A DNA stretch of 64,000 bases from Neurospora intermedia (taxonomy: Eukaryota; Ascomycota; Sordariomycetes; Sordariales; Sordariaceae), in NCBI GenBank assembly GCA_037102815.1, contig BTPP01000001.1:2877001-2941000 (forward strand). Direction: 5' to 3'. A program made the position numbers and the translations under genes. Numbering within the stretch: the first letter of the stretch is position 1; the number at the start of each line of letters is the position of its first letter. Under the pieces are notes generated by a model, which ran no database searches, was not told the DNA's origin, and worked only from the letters and a program-made list of their open reading frames with translations. Shown in pieces: positions 24,747 to 36,499 of the stretch.

Positions 24747-26630
24747 GGTTGCTGCTTGTGTTGTGTATTGCTGGACTGTTTCGGCCGACGGATATGTGGA
24801 ATTATTGGGTATAAAAAATGTACGGTAGTGTACAAATTGCGGTGCTGAATCGTCGACAAGTTCTCGTTTTGTTCTGTTTCCTTTCCACCGCTGGTTGTCG
24901 TGCTCGTGATGATAGCAATGTGCCCGTGCCGAAAGATGCGACGTGATGCGACGCTAAAGCGGTAGATAGCGAATGCGATAATGGGTCGTGTCGGTAGGTA
25001 GTCGTCGTTACTTTGGCGAGAAGTTCGGGCGCTGGGTGTTGGGTTAACACTTGAGCAGCAAAGGAAAAAGTGGGAGGCAGGAGGTATTCACAGGTTGGAG
25101 GAATTAGGGGTCGAGTCCGGGTCGATAAGGGTCTGGACAAGGCAGGAATAAGGCTGAGATGGGATGCCACCAGTGGTGGTTGACAAGTGGTCAAGGTCCA
25201 GGTAGCTCGGGCTGTCACTAGTCCATAGCTGCAGTGCGGCGCTCGATTGCCTCACCGAACAGCGGGGGCCTCCCATTCACGAGCACTCCTGGGCTGACAC
25301 CAGCAGAGCAGCAGCCCGCCGGCCACTGTCGTCCCGCAGTCGGCAGGTCCCCTCTTCGGTTTGGCGGTCACAGACTGGAACGGAGGCAAAAGAGGGAGAG
25401 GCGGGCCGCGGCCTTTGGCTCGGCTGGGCAGGCGGACAGCGGGGGCAGGCACGAGGATCTATGCCGTGGATGGTGGGGTAAAAAGTGGGATGCACGGGCC
25501 ACTTCTCCTCCTCATCTCGTATCAGCCCATTGATTGATTCATTTCAACATGCTGCCCCTTTCGACGGTCAGGGTTGATGTCTGTTGGAACTGTTCGCGTG
25601 CCTCCTCGTTGAAACCAAACCAACCATTGACCGTTTTAGGAATTCTAAAAGGAATGCATCGCATGTGTGCTGCTGCGCATATGGTTTGCACCTCGGAATC
25701 CATATTTATTTGGCTGCGGTGCACTGGCAACACTTAAAAGCCCAAATCTCCAGACTGTCACAAGTTGTCGTTGAATAGTATTAAAGGCGATACCAACGAC
25801 ATGGAAAAGTGGTGCAGGATATCAGTCTTTATTTGTAGTATCCAACTTGGGTGTTGTCAGGTTGAGCACTGAATGCCCTCAGTTCAACGAGTCCATGACG
25901 ACCAGCAAATGCTTGCTTGCATCGTCATTCCACCAAGAGCCAAAGGGTTCTGATAGTAAGATTGAAAACAAGGAAATACAGGTAACAAAATAGTAGAATC
26001 GCTGAGTCCGCGGTGTATCTCTGTAAGATTGCACGCCAATCCTTACCTTACATGACGATATTGCTCTTATCGGAGCGATGCCTTGGGCTCCAGTTGGCAG
26101 CTTGGCTTCCCGTCTCAGGCGGGCAGTCGAGGTTGGAGTCGTCGGATCGGGTTCCTTGGAGGCGCGCCCGCGCTTCCAACTTTCAAACAGTGCAGTGGCC
26201 ACTGGCAGTGGTGGTTGACTGGTTGCGAGTGGACGCGCAGACCATGGACGGCCCGGGCAGTGGGCACCACGCTTACGTTCCCTCCCTGAAAAGCCAGCAA
26301 AGCCAGCGCGACCAGCAAAACTTCGCCCAAAACCACCCCATTCACAACCCCTCCCCCCGCCATTCAGGCTTCGCAAGAGCAGAAGCCCAGCCAATCGCCA
26401 AGACCGTGCATTGGTCGTCGAATCCGCCGCCAAAACAGCAAAATCTGCGCCGAAACCTCAACGACACTCCATCAAGGGACCAGATTTTGCCCATCAAAAT
26501 ATCACCCACGACGCGAGTTTTCCATCAAAAAACTCGACGGTTCGATTTCGCATGCAATCCCGCATGAGATAAAAAAAATTTCGTCGGGGTTTCCCCAGGC
26601 CTTTCTGCCGCAATTGCCCACACCTTCACC
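24747..26630. promoter_or_regulatory. Divergent intergenic region between cnb-1 and epl1
   Basis: This 1.9-kb stretch separates the two start codons and must hold both promoters and leaders. ORFs on both strands at about 25879-26567 overlap each other and have no recognisable product. CCAAT-like sequence occurs near 26391. I cannot place transcription starts from sequence alone. Confidence 0.5.
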
Positions 26631-28630
26631 ATGGCGACCCGCAAGGTTCGGTACAAGAAACTGAGTGTCAAAACACCACTTGCGGTGCTCAGGGAGGATC
26701 AAATTGAAGCCTCCGAATATGAATCACTCACTTCCGAAAACCAAATAGCCACCGGTGTCGAACAGGCCGAGGAAAATGTGAGTTAAACACCTATGTCCGA
26801 TTGATCGCGACCGGGGTCACGTGCTCGTGCACGTGCCACCCGTCTGCCGCGCCTCCATCACGCCTCCATCACCAACTCACCTTACCTACCTTCCATGTAC
26901 ACAGCCATGCATGTCACCGGTACTGACCTTACCCTTTCTGTAACTAGGAATACCATCTTCAAGCTGTGCTCAAGGGGGCAGGAGTCGCCGCCGACCAGGA
27001 GATTCCTGTCCCCCCTCCACAGCAGAGTGAACTGGATTACGACCAGTTCTACCCTCAAAAGGTGGCCAAGACATCCACGTATATCCGTTTTTCCCAAACG
27101 GTAGAAGAATGCATCAGTTGCATGTATGACATGACCGAGGACGATGAGACGTTCCTCAAGTCCTACAACCTGAAACTGACCCCGTCCGCTCGTCTCTCCG
27201 AAGATGATTTCGAGAGGATCATGGACGTGTATGAGGACATGGCGGCGAACATAACGCCGTTCTCGGCCATAGACCAGACAGTGCCATCTTATCAGGAGAT
27301 GTTGCGAGGACTGGAGCCATTAGACAGCACAAAAGTCATGGTCCATGCCAAGCAGATATATGAGTACTGGAAGTCGCGCCGCGAAATCAGCAAAAACCGA
27401 CCGCTCAACCCTACACTGAAATTCGAGACACATGCGGAAAGCGACGAGCTTGATCCCTACGTCTGCTTTCGCCGAAGAGAGATTCGTCAAACTCGCAAAA
27501 CGAGGGCAAGAGATGTCCAGAGTGCAGACAAACTCAAGCGGCTGCGGAAGGAGCTGGAGGAGGGTCGTCAACTCATCCTGGCAGCCCACAACCGGGAATT
27601 GCTCAAGGCAGATATGCTCAAGGTAGAGCGAGCCATCTTCGACCAACGAGCCATCATCAAGGAGCAAAAACTCCGACTAGGCATCAGGACGGGCGACGAG
27701 GATCTAGTAAACCAAAAGGTTAGTCAAACGGCAAGACGTGCAAGACTTACATCAGCCAACGCTAACGCTTCACAACAGCCGCAAAAGAGGAAGGCTCCGG
27801 AGGCACCCTCAGCTCAAAGACCCCCTCCACCTCCCCAGATCCGTATGCCCGTGCGCCCCGATGGCCGTCCCGCAGAGTCGGATCTTGTCCAACTCTCAGA
27901 TCGCCTTGCCGAGAAGAATGCGGAGCTCATCATCGAGATCGAGAAAAAGATTCAGAACCACATCGACTGGAACAAGAACTATGTCGATCTCACTGGCAAG
28001 CCGCTGTCTCCCGTTCAGGGCCCAAGACAAGATTTGGGCTTCAGACCTGCCAAGACGCAGTATCTCATGACGCCACCAGCGTCTGCATCCTCCGGATCCA
28101 TGGATGAGCCCACCCCCATGGATCTTGATAAGCCCAAACCCAACCCACCGCCACCAGTAAAATTCAGGGGTGTTGCCCAGGACGAACAGTCATTGGCGCA
28201 TCCACCCTCATATCGTCGTCGTATCGGCCGGTTGAACAGGTTGTGGATCGACCGTCGTGGTTTGCCTAGCCCCGCCCGAGACCTCAGTGAAGAGCAGTCC
28301 GATCGCTGGAAGTATGATCAGTCCTCGGATGACGAGGACGACGCGCCGGTGTATATGCTGGACCCCTTTGATACAAAGGCATTGAGGTACCGTGCTTCGA
28401 TACCACTCCAGACGGTCACAAGACCACCCCCACCGGTTATCAACCGGCAGTTCATCCCTCCGGGCGCCGTCCCACAACAACTTGCCCAATCTTCTTTTGC
28501 TCCGGGACAACCACAACCGCAAGCACAACCTCAACCAAATCAATCACAACCTCTCCCTCTACCTCAACCACAACAACCAGTAGCACAACCACAACCGCAA
28601 CCGCAGCCCCAGGCTCAACCGGTGTCATAA
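26631..28630 (+). CDS. epl1: Enhancer of polycomb-like protein Epl1 (NuA4 subunit)
   Basis: Scaffold subunit of the NuA4 histone H4/H2A acetyltransferase complex, a nuclear transcriptional co-activator that anchors the catalytic Esa1-Yng2-Eaf6 module. The model is join(26631-26777, 26948-27718, 27779-28630), 589 aa. Residues 1 to about 160 form the EPcA region, beginning MATRKVRYKKLSVKTPL, followed by the conserved YIRFSQTVEECISCMYDM block. Residues about 215-300 are basic and coiled-coil-like (RKTRARDVQSADKLKRLRKE). The C-terminus is Pro/Gln-rich. Intron 1 (170 bp) has GTGAGT. Intron 2 is 60 bp (GTTAGT, branch GCTAAC), a multiple of three and free of stops, so its retention would insert 20 residues. 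I place the splice because donor, branch and acceptor are all strong and the joined sequence matches my memory of the Neurospora protein. Confidence 0.96.
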
Positions 28631-31459
28631 AATTGGCGTTTGTAGGAGTGTTGTGTTGTCATCTTTTTTAGATATCGTTTGGCTTTTTTCGCGGGCTGGT
28701 GGTCGAGCAGCCGAATAAAATTCGGAAGACCGCTGCTGTGTATACCCCTCAACTCTCGACTGATGCATTTAGCGATATGGGGCCAGGGCTAAAGAGAAGA
28801 ATCTGGCCGGGGCGAGGCGTTTGGGTTGCGGCTTTTGTGTAGGTTTGGCGAAGTGGGGAACGACTCATGTATATATGTAAACAAGTAGTCGTACCGATAT
28901 CGTGTAGATGGCGGCGGATAGCTGAGACACGCGAGATGCTGTACAGCGACAACAGTAATGAGATACCAAAGCAGTAAAATACCACTTCTGGCTCCTACAA
29001 TTGCTTCTCGCGGTGTTGTATTGTGCAGTGTGACTGAACCACGAAGTGGCTATGGCCAGCAAGCGTGGAGGCTGGCCTCGATGTCTGTCAAGGCATTTTT
29101 GCTTCTGGAAAGACTAGAGGGCGACCGAAGCCTTATAGACCGGGTGCGTCCGGGAGGTTGTTGCCAGCGGAAAGCAGGAATGATCTCAGAGATGTTCCGA
29201 GCGTTTGGTCATCGGCAGCCCCGAGACAAGTGCTGCGAGCGTATGCATGTGCCACATTTGGGCTTAGGTAACACACGGTGCTGCCCTGGGCCGATGTGCG
29301 AATTGGTCGGAGGTGTGCGAGAATTTGCGAACCGGGTGGGCCAATGGGAACCCAGCAATCGAGCTGCGGTCCGACACAAGACGCTTCACAGGAAGACAGG
29401 AAGTTGGGAGGACGACAAGTGTGTCGAGAGGGAGAAGAAGGTGTTCCCTCGTGCCCCTGCCAGACCGGGTCGCTGCTTAGCGTAGAGACGGGGGTCGCCC
29501 CTTTGGCTTTCGGAGCGACCGTGCAGCGTGCTTGGTGATAAAAGAGTGGGGACGCCTCGAAGAAAGAGGTCTCGCGAGGTACGTAAGTGAAAAAAAAGCT
29601 GGGAAAGAGAAAACTCGAGCAAAAAAAGATTGACCGGCCGTTTCAATATCGATGCTGGCTTGGAGGTCGAGTCTTTCGTTGCCAGGCTTCGAAGTCGAGA
29701 CCGCTGCTCCTTTTGGTGCAGGACCCTGGCTTCTGGCAGGACTGCTGATCGCCGGTTGCCCGGAACGAAGATGCCTTGCAAAAAGGGACATTCGGATCTG
29801 GTAATCCGTGATTTGAATGTTGATATGGGTGACAACTCGAGCTGAAGAGTTTGAGGGCGCTCTGAGGTGGGATCACCGAGCGGCAATGGCTGGTTGGCTG
29901 GCTGACCGGAGGCCAGCTTTGCTGACTTGGTGGCGAGGTTCGTGATTTTGAACCATGAAGCCAGCAGCCCACAACAGCATTTCCCAAAAGCTTGCAAAGG
30001 CGGAAGAAGAAGCGATGCCCGAAGAAGGTGAAAGAAAGACTGGAGATGTCGAGTGAACAGTTTTCCATGGGAGGTTGGTAGTCCTGTGGTGCAGAGTTCT
30101 GGTCAGCCTAGGTTCACCCACAAAGATACCGGGCATATCAAGCCCACATCAGACGGATTGTTCGAGACACCAAGATGTCCAAAGCAGCAGTCTGAAGTCA
30201 GACGAACGAGGGAAACACACCTGAAGAGTGAAAACCGGTATCTCCATCCCCAAGGTCTTGGGGCGGTGCTGGATTCACGGCCTCCAATCCGGCCCAGACG
30301 GCACCGTGAGCTCGAAAGCTTGCAAGAACCGGACAAGAAGAAGCCCGGCCATGTTGTGCCGAAGAAATGGCGGGCAGAGTATGGTGAAGACGAGCGAGAA
30401 GTCGACTGGGCTGTTGAAAGAGGCAGGTCAGGCCGTGCGGTTGGGAGGTTTGGGTTTGGCGGCAACGAGGTGAGGTGTTGGGTGATACAGGCTCGGAGGA
30501 TGGAAGATGGTTGGACGGCTGCGGACTCTCACTTGGCTGGGAGAATTGATTCTCGGTGCAGTGGGGTCCCGTGCAGAGAGCCCCAAGTGGAAGCCCAGGC
30601 TCGGCAGACCCCGAACTTCTCGCTCGGAGCCTTTTTGCGCTTCCACAGAGCAAGTCAAATCACGTAAGCTCATCTGCACATCCATGTTGCAATGGAATTG
30701 TTGGATTATCTCATGGTGAAAAAGCTAGAAATAATCAAACTTTCTAGTGTCTTTTACACAACTCATGCGCCCATGGTCACAGTTTGCGCCGTTGCGGCTA
30801 TATGTGGATAGAAATCGTTGTTACTACTAGCGCACGAGCCACGCTACGTGCCTGCCTTACATAACATTGCATTGCGCATCGAAAGCAACATAAAGTCCCC
30901 ACTGGACTGTGCACAAGCGGCTGCGAGGTCCCACATTTCCTTGAACCCCTCATCGACTCCATGGAAGGCTCTGACGAAATCCCATTGCTGATTCCCATGG
31001 CGAGGCCGTTCCCTTGTTTTGAGAGGAACAACGGGCGAGAATGGCTTTAAAGCATCGTTGCAAGTAATGAAGATGTCGACCGGTTTCAAAAGACGGGATA
31101 CCGGCCCGCTGGGGTAATATGTACATCCTCTTTCATCTCGATCTCGAGTTTCGTCACCTTGCCCACCACGGCGCGCCTAGCCAATTCACAGACGCGACCA
31201 AATTTTCCCCACTCTAAAAAGGTGCCCCTCCATTATGACTTTCTCCATCTGACATCTGGCATTGGATTTGGCACTGACAACATCCCATCCATCCATCCTA
31301 TTCCGTACGCGACGCGACGCCTATCAACAACCAAAGGATATCAAGGTCCTCGGTAAACATCCCCAACGAAATATCCATGCCAGTCATCTGATACGAAGCA
31401 ACGGCTCCCGATTCACCAAGCAACCGAAACCCACAGCAAAACCCCAACAGCCAACAACA
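28631..31459. other. Gene-free stretch between epl1 and kae1, about 2.8 kb
   Basis: No supported gene. Overlapping ORFs on both strands (for example plus 30053-30667, minus 29386-29997) have no family signature and mirror one another, as chance ORFs in GC-rich DNA do. The first part is the epl1 3' UTR. The last few hundred bases, pyrimidine- then CA-rich, fit the kae1 leader. Confidence 0.5.
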
Positions 31460-32524
31460 ATGCCCGACGCCAAAGGCCGCCGCATCGCTCTCGGATGCGA
31501 AGGCTCCGCCAACAAGCTCGGCATCGGCATCATCGCGCACGACCCCATCACCGGCGAAGCCCTTGTCCTGTCCAACGTGCGCGACACCTTTGTCTCTCCT
31601 CCCGGCACCGGTTTCCTTCCCAAGGACACAGCCCGACACCACCGTGCCTACTTTGTGCGCGTAGCCAAGAAGGCGCTCGCCTTGTCGGGCGTCTCCATCT
31701 CGGAAATCGACTGCATCTGCTACACCAAAGGACCCGGGATGGGCGGGCCGCTAACGTCGGTGGCCGTGGGCGCCCGCACACTCGCGCTGCTGTGGGGTAA
31801 AGAATTGGTGGGCGTGAACCACTGTGTCGGGCATATCGAGATGGGGCGGGCGATAACGGGGGCGTCGAACCCGGTGGTGCTGTACGTGAGCGGGGGTAAC
31901 ACGCAGGTGATTGCGTACGCGGAGCAGCGGTACCGTATCTTTGGCGAGACGCTGGATATTGCAGTGGGCAACTGCCTGGACCGGTTCGCGCGCACGCTAG
32001 AGATTAGCAACGACCCGGCGCCCGGGTACAATATTGAGCAGCTGGCCAAGCAAGGAGGGCGAGTCTTGCTGGACTTGCCGTATGCGGTCAAGGGAATGGA
32101 TTGCTCGTTCAGCGGAATCCTGGGGCGAGCAGATGACTTGGCGGCGCAGATGAAGGCGGGCGAGCCGGGCCCTGACGGCGAGCCGTTTACACCCGCAGAT
32201 CTGTGCTTCAGCTTGCAGGAGACGGTATTTGCCATGCTTGTCGAGATCACCGAACGGGCTATGGCGCACGTCGGTAGCAACCAGGTTCTGATTGTTGGCG
32301 GTGTCGGTTGCAACGAGCGGCTACAGGAGATGATGGGCGCGATGGCAGCGGAGCGAGGCGGAAGTGTCTACGCCACTGACGAACGGTTCTGCATCGACAA
32401 CGGCATCATGATTGCTCATGCTGGTCTATTGGCCTACGAGACGGGTTTCCGGACGCCGCTTGACGAAAGCACATGTACACAACGCTTCAGAACCGACGAA
32501 GTCTTCGTCAAGTGGAGGGACTAA
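31460..32524 (+). CDS. kae1: tRNA N6-adenosine threonylcarbamoyltransferase Kae1 (KEOPS/EKC)
   Basis: Catalytic subunit of the KEOPS/EKC complex. It transfers threonylcarbamoyl from TC-AMP to A37 of ANN-decoding tRNAs (t6A); in yeast the complex also affects telomeres and transcription. It is a single exon of 354 aa, the normal length of cytosolic/nuclear Kae1. The ASKHA fold motifs are visible: an N-terminal LGCEGSANK phosphate loop, the metal-binding HxxxH at His121 and His125 (NHCVGH), VSGGNTQ at about 143-149, the [13 protein letters not shown] block, and the C-terminal [10 protein letters not shown] and [10 protein letters not shown] motifs. ATG 31460 is the first in-frame ATG; the frame is open for about 200 bases upstream but contains no other ATG. 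No mitochondrial targeting peptide is seen, so this is Kae1 rather than the mitochondrial paralogue Qri7. It converges on the AMPK beta gene. Confidence 0.97.
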   Translation: MPDAKGRRIALGCEGSANKLGIGIIAHDPITGEALVLSNVRDTFVSPPGTGFLPKDTARHHRAYFVRVAKKALALSGVSISEIDCICYTKGPGMGGPLTSVAVGARTLALLWGKELVGVNHCVGHIEMGRAITGASNPVVLYVSGGNTQVIAYAEQRYRIFGETLDIAVGNCLDRFARTLEISNDPAPGYNIEQLAKQGGRVLLDLPYAVKGMDCSFSGILGRADDLAAQMKAGEPGPDGEPFTPADLCFSLQETVFAMLVEITERAMAHVGSNQVLIVGGVGCNERLQEMMGAMAAERGGSVYATDERFCIDNGIMIAHAGLLAYETGFRTPLDESTCTQRFRTDEVFVKWRD

Positions 32525-32879
32525 TGACAAGGAAGGAAACGAAGATGAAGATGACCATTACGACGATACCCCCAAATCCCATAACCTTTACTCTATCCAC
32601 GGCAGCCACTCTATATGCGCCTCTTGTTGTCCCTCAGTGCCCCCTTTAATGGAGCAGGATGCCCATGGACAGTTCGCTGACAACAGTTTGCGCCCGTTTC
32701 CATAAAGTGTCCTCGTCATCGCTACAGCGTCTTATAGACATTACTTGTAGACATATCTAGAATAGGTCATACTGGGCGGTTCATTATGCACCGCTATTCT
32801 ACTCATGACTTGCGCTGTTTGTCTAGTGTGGTAGCCACCAGCCAACTGGCACCCAGCTCTGACTACTCGCATCCCAAAC
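32525..32879. other. Convergent intergenic region (kae1 / AMPK beta)
   Basis: A 355-bp stretch between two stop codons. It must hold both 3' UTRs and polyadenylation signals. An AC/GA-rich purine segment follows kae1. Nothing else seen. Confidence 0.6.
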
Positions 32880-34470
32880 TCAGATGCCCTCTGTCGTTGT
32901 TGGCTTGTACATGATCGTAGTCACATACTGTACAGTCCATTAGCATTAACGACTAGGTGCAAAAAGATGCGGCTACGAAATATGGGGAGACGAACCTTGT
33001 TCTTATATCTCGTCGTGGCCGACACAGCCAGAATATTATTCTTAATACTGCTAGTAGCTAGATGGTTAAGAACGGTATGGTTGGGCATGTTCAGAACGCT
33101 GTTGTCATCCTTGATCAAGGTGGCCGCGTTGAGGATGGGCTTGCCGAGGAAGCCAGGAAGCGCAGGCGGCGTTGGGAGTTTCTCGATGGCGTTGACAGCA
33201 CTCAGGTAAGGTGGACTTTCCTCGGGTGCATCGAAGTCGAGTAGATATTGCGGGATCTTGTTCTCGAACAGCTCCGCCGGAGGGACAGGTCGGTCCCTAG
33301 GTGCCTTGCTTTCCTCCGTCTCGGACGCGGAGGTCTTGGGCTCCGTAGGTTGCTGGGAATCCTTGGCGGCGCTTGCAGCAGCTGCCTGGGCAGCGGTGCG
33401 CCCCACATCATCAGGGCTGACCTCGATGTAGTTGACCAGGTTGTTGCCAAAGTCTACCGTGGTCGGCAAGTCTGGCGAGGTCTGCATCTGCCCGTCAACC
33501 AAAAAGCGAACGTGATGTGTGCCCGGCAGGATATTAATGGTAGCAGCGTATACACCCGGTCGGCCCTCACTGTTTGGCGAGTAGCGGTGTCAGCAAGGCC
33601 CCATCCATAATGGAGCGAAAGTGGCCGGGATGTAGAAAGTACTTACACCGGGTGTAATCGTGTCTTCCTGTTCCACTGGAAAATGGTGCCTGTCACGTAA
33701 ACCTTCTCGCCGCCACGGAGCCATTCGAGCCTGGTGGGGACAGTCGGTCTAGTCTTGTCCACCCGTAGCTCCTCCGTGTCTTCTTCGTCCAGAGTTGAGC
33801 TGTTACTCAAGTTGGAAGAGCGTCTGGTGAGCGCGGTGAAAGTGTCGGCATCCTCGAGTGGGACCCCAATGTCGGTCGGGGCAATGATGGGCGATCCGGG
33901 CGTGTGGACCTCTTCCTCGATCGGCAGAGGTAGTCGCGGCGGCCTGGTCAGGTACGAGACATCTTGCAGACTACTCAGCTGCATAGCTGCAGTCTCAAAG
34001 GCATCCGATCTCTCTGATAGCGGTGATCGCACCGGCGACCTAGGTGAGCACGACGAGGCGTGGGTGGAAGCGGGCACGGCTACAGGTTTCGCGGGCTCAT
34101 GGCTGCCTTCGGGTCTCGGCTGTCTTACTTCGACAGGTTTGGTAGGGGTGACAGAGCTGGGAGGCACCGAGGAGCCCGGCGAGCCGCTCTGAGAAGGTGG
34201 CATTCGCGAGTGCAGCGACTTGGGACGAGCGGTGGTTGAGGGCGGCTGGACGGCGGTGCCCTGGGCCTGGGTCAAGGAGGGCTCAGGAGGGGCAGCGACT
34301 CGCTGATTTGGGACCGGTATAGGGTGCTTGGTATCGCGCTTCACTGCTCTGGCAGAGTCATTTTGGATGGAAGCCAGCGACTGGTGCTGAGACTGCGATT
34401 GAGAGGAGGAGGAGGAGGATTGCGGATTCGGGGTCTTGGAGTCTCTGGAGGTGGAGGGGTTGTTCCCCAT
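32880..34470 (-). CDS. SNF1/AMPK beta subunit (Sip2/Gal83 type)
   Basis: Scaffold subunit of the SNF1 (AMP-activated) kinase complex, which controls derepression of carbon-source genes; the beta subunit bridges the alpha kinase and gamma subunit and directs localisation. The model is complement(join(32880-32927, 32996-33569, 33647-34470)), 481 aa. It begins MGNNPSTS: Gly2 is a myristoylation site as in yeast Sip2, which supports this start, and no other ATG lies upstream in the open frame. Residues 1-245 are Ser/Pro-rich and disordered. A glycogen-binding CBM48 domain spans about 247-325 (YVTGTIFQW, then LVDGQ after an intron). The C-terminal ASC/AMPKBI domain spans about 375-480 (IPQYLLDFD, HTVLNHLATSSIKNN, and YVTTIMYKP on the last 48-nt exon). 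Introns are 68 and 77 bp with GTTCGT and GTAAGT donors. Confidence 0.95.
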
Positions 34471-35482
34471 TTTCCCTAGCTCGATCGCTGGCGCTGATGA
34501 CGGGATGGGGTCGCCGTGGTGGTCGGGTCGGTCGAACGGGGTCGTCACAGGTGGTTCGCTGCTACCGCGGTCTGCTGCTGTTACTGCTACACCTGTTCAA
34601 CAATGCGTCCACCGGGTACAATCAATTCATCTTCCAGTCTCCGGGGTAATTGGCCGAGTTCGGATAGAAGGTGGTTTGACAGTCGAGGGGCTTTGCATGC
34701 TACGCCAGCGCTGGTCGTGGCTGTGGTTGTGTGGTTTTCGGGAATTCGAACGACGTTGTCAGTCAGGTGTCGTGTCGTAATGGACTTAGTTGGAGCAGGC
34801 AATATCGCAGCAAACTGGAAGATGTGATGATTCGAGTCGTGTCGAATCGAGGATGCGCGAAACAAGTGGAAGAAGTGGAAGTCGAGAGAATGACCGTGGA
34901 GAGAGAGCTCAGTTCAGTTATCAGAGTATCACTGCAGCAGTTGACTGTCCTCCCTTGGGCCAAAAAGCACAGCTGCCATCCACCTGGTTGCTCGATAAGA
35001 AGCGGGCGACCACTGGCAACTGAATGGAACTCGGATGCAACGCCCCGGACTCGGCGAACAGAGTTGAACTGTGGATGAGTGTGAGACGGCGCCCAGCCCA
35101 ACTGCACGGCAGTGTCTCCACTGTCCACCTCCAGGCATCGGCCCCAGCTTCGGGCCCCACCTTTCCCACATTCTCTCCTGCTTCTCTAGCTCCTGGACCG
35201 TGCCCCCCTTGCATGTCAAGACAACCCTCCTGGCCCGCTGCAGTGTGAGACCTGGAGCTTGCGCTGGCGCGACGCGGCAGGCAAGAGAGGCGGCCGATCT
35301 TCTTTCCAAAGAACAACTTATCGATGTTCACATGCATTCCTCCAAATAACATCACCCTCCTCCGTCAAAGTGTCCTTTTCCAGTAATAATTCACTCGCTC
35401 AGCTATTCATAAACGAGTGAGTTATCGATTTCCGCCCGCAAAGTTACCCAGTTACATCGCCATCCCTACAACCCTACCAAAA
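34471..35482. promoter_or_regulatory. Divergent intergenic region (AMPK beta / spt4)
   Basis: A 1.0-kb stretch between two divergent start codons, so it carries both promoters and leaders. ORFs on both strands here mirror each other and have no recognisable product. AC/pyrimidine-rich sequence just before 35483 fits a short spt4 leader. Confidence 0.55.
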
Positions 35483-36016
35483 ATGTCGGAGAACTACGTC
35501 GCCCCCGGCCAGCAGCGCTACCTTCGTGCCTGCATGGTCTGCTCTATCGTTATGACCTATGCTGTAAGTCGAGCTACCCTTCCTCGTTTCTAGCCACCCA
35601 CTCTATAGCCGACAAGTTTCTGACCTTCTTTGTTTTTGTCATAGCGCTTCCGTGACGAAGGATGCCCCAACTGCGAAGACTTCCTCCATCTTCAGGGCTC
35701 GCCGGATCAGATCGACAGCTGCACGTCGCAAGTCTTTGAAGGAATCATCACCATTGCCAACCCGCAGAAGTCGTGGGTGGCGAAGTGGCAGAGGCTGGAC
35801 GGTTATGTGAAGGGTGTTTACGCGACCAAGGTGTCGGGCCAGTTGCCGGATGACGTGCGCACCACGTTGGAGGATGACGGCATCCAGTATATCCCGTAAG
35901 TTTCCTTCTTACACCGTTGTGGTCTGGCGAAGCAGGCTATGATCGTTGGGTTCTCGGGGCACAGCCAGAAACTAACTCGAAGCAGGCGCGATGGCAGTGC
36001 GACGGAAGCGGACTAG
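35483..36016 (+). CDS. spt4: Transcription elongation factor Spt4
   Basis: Small zinc-binding partner of Spt5 in the DSIF elongation complex on RNA polymerase II; also linked to heterochromatin and pre-mRNA processing. The model is join(35483-35563, 35645-35895, 35986-36016), 120 aa, the usual size for filamentous fungi. A four-cysteine zinc finger is visible: CMVC (Cys17, Cys20) and CPNC (Cys34, Cys37), split by intron 1 after residue 27. The conserved core continues with [20 protein letters not shown] and [18 protein letters not shown]. Intron donors are GTAAGT in both cases and acceptors CATAG and AGCAG. The last exon is 31 nt. It is divergent from the AMPK beta gene and convergent with the Kin17 gene. 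Confidence 0.97.
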
Positions 36017-36499
36017 AAACTCGAAGCTGTGGTGCAAGAAAACAAGACGGAATAGGGCGGATAAGAAAGCAGGAAAGAGAACCGACAATAAAGAAGGACC
36101 GACAATTGATCGTCCACAGACAACCCAGGAGCGGAATGCGGAATGCCTGTTAAGGAGAAGGCAACAGGAGTTCAAGGCGTTAAGGCTGGTTTAAAGGGCG
36201 TGGTCTAGACAGCAGGATAGCGGCCATTTTGGGTTTTGCATGATTCACCCAGGGCTATAACTACAAGCTGAAGCGAATTATAACAATCATACGAGTGAGT
36301 TTTGTCACTACCTAACCTATATGGAAGAGTGATTCATCAGCTACGGATCCTTTTTGCGAAAACCCCAATGGAATATGGTATCTTTTTTTAATCATTTCCC
36401 ATCACGCCGAAAACGCCCCTATGACATGTGCCGAAATATTGCCAAACCCGGAGATAGCATAACCTTTAACCATTTACCCACGTGAGACTTCACAGTAGG
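36017..36499. other. Convergent intergenic region (spt4 / Kin17)
   Basis: A 483-bp stretch holding the 3' UTRs of both genes. A short plus ORF (35917-36153) overlaps the spt4 last intron and exon and is a shadow. Nothing else seen. Confidence 0.6.

Noticed and set aside
29386-30667. Two ORFs of about 200 codons on opposite strands between epl1 and kae1
   Set aside because: They mirror other open frames in GC-rich DNA, and the products show no domain or known motif.
31262-31459. N-terminal extension of Kae1 as a possible mitochondrial presequence
   Set aside because: The frame is open upstream, but its first codon is TTG and there is no ATG before 31460; the ATG start gives the usual family length.
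34471-34548. Upstream extension of the AMPK beta subunit
   Set aside because: The open frame begins at GTG and contains no ATG; the MGNN start matches the myristoylated start of the family.
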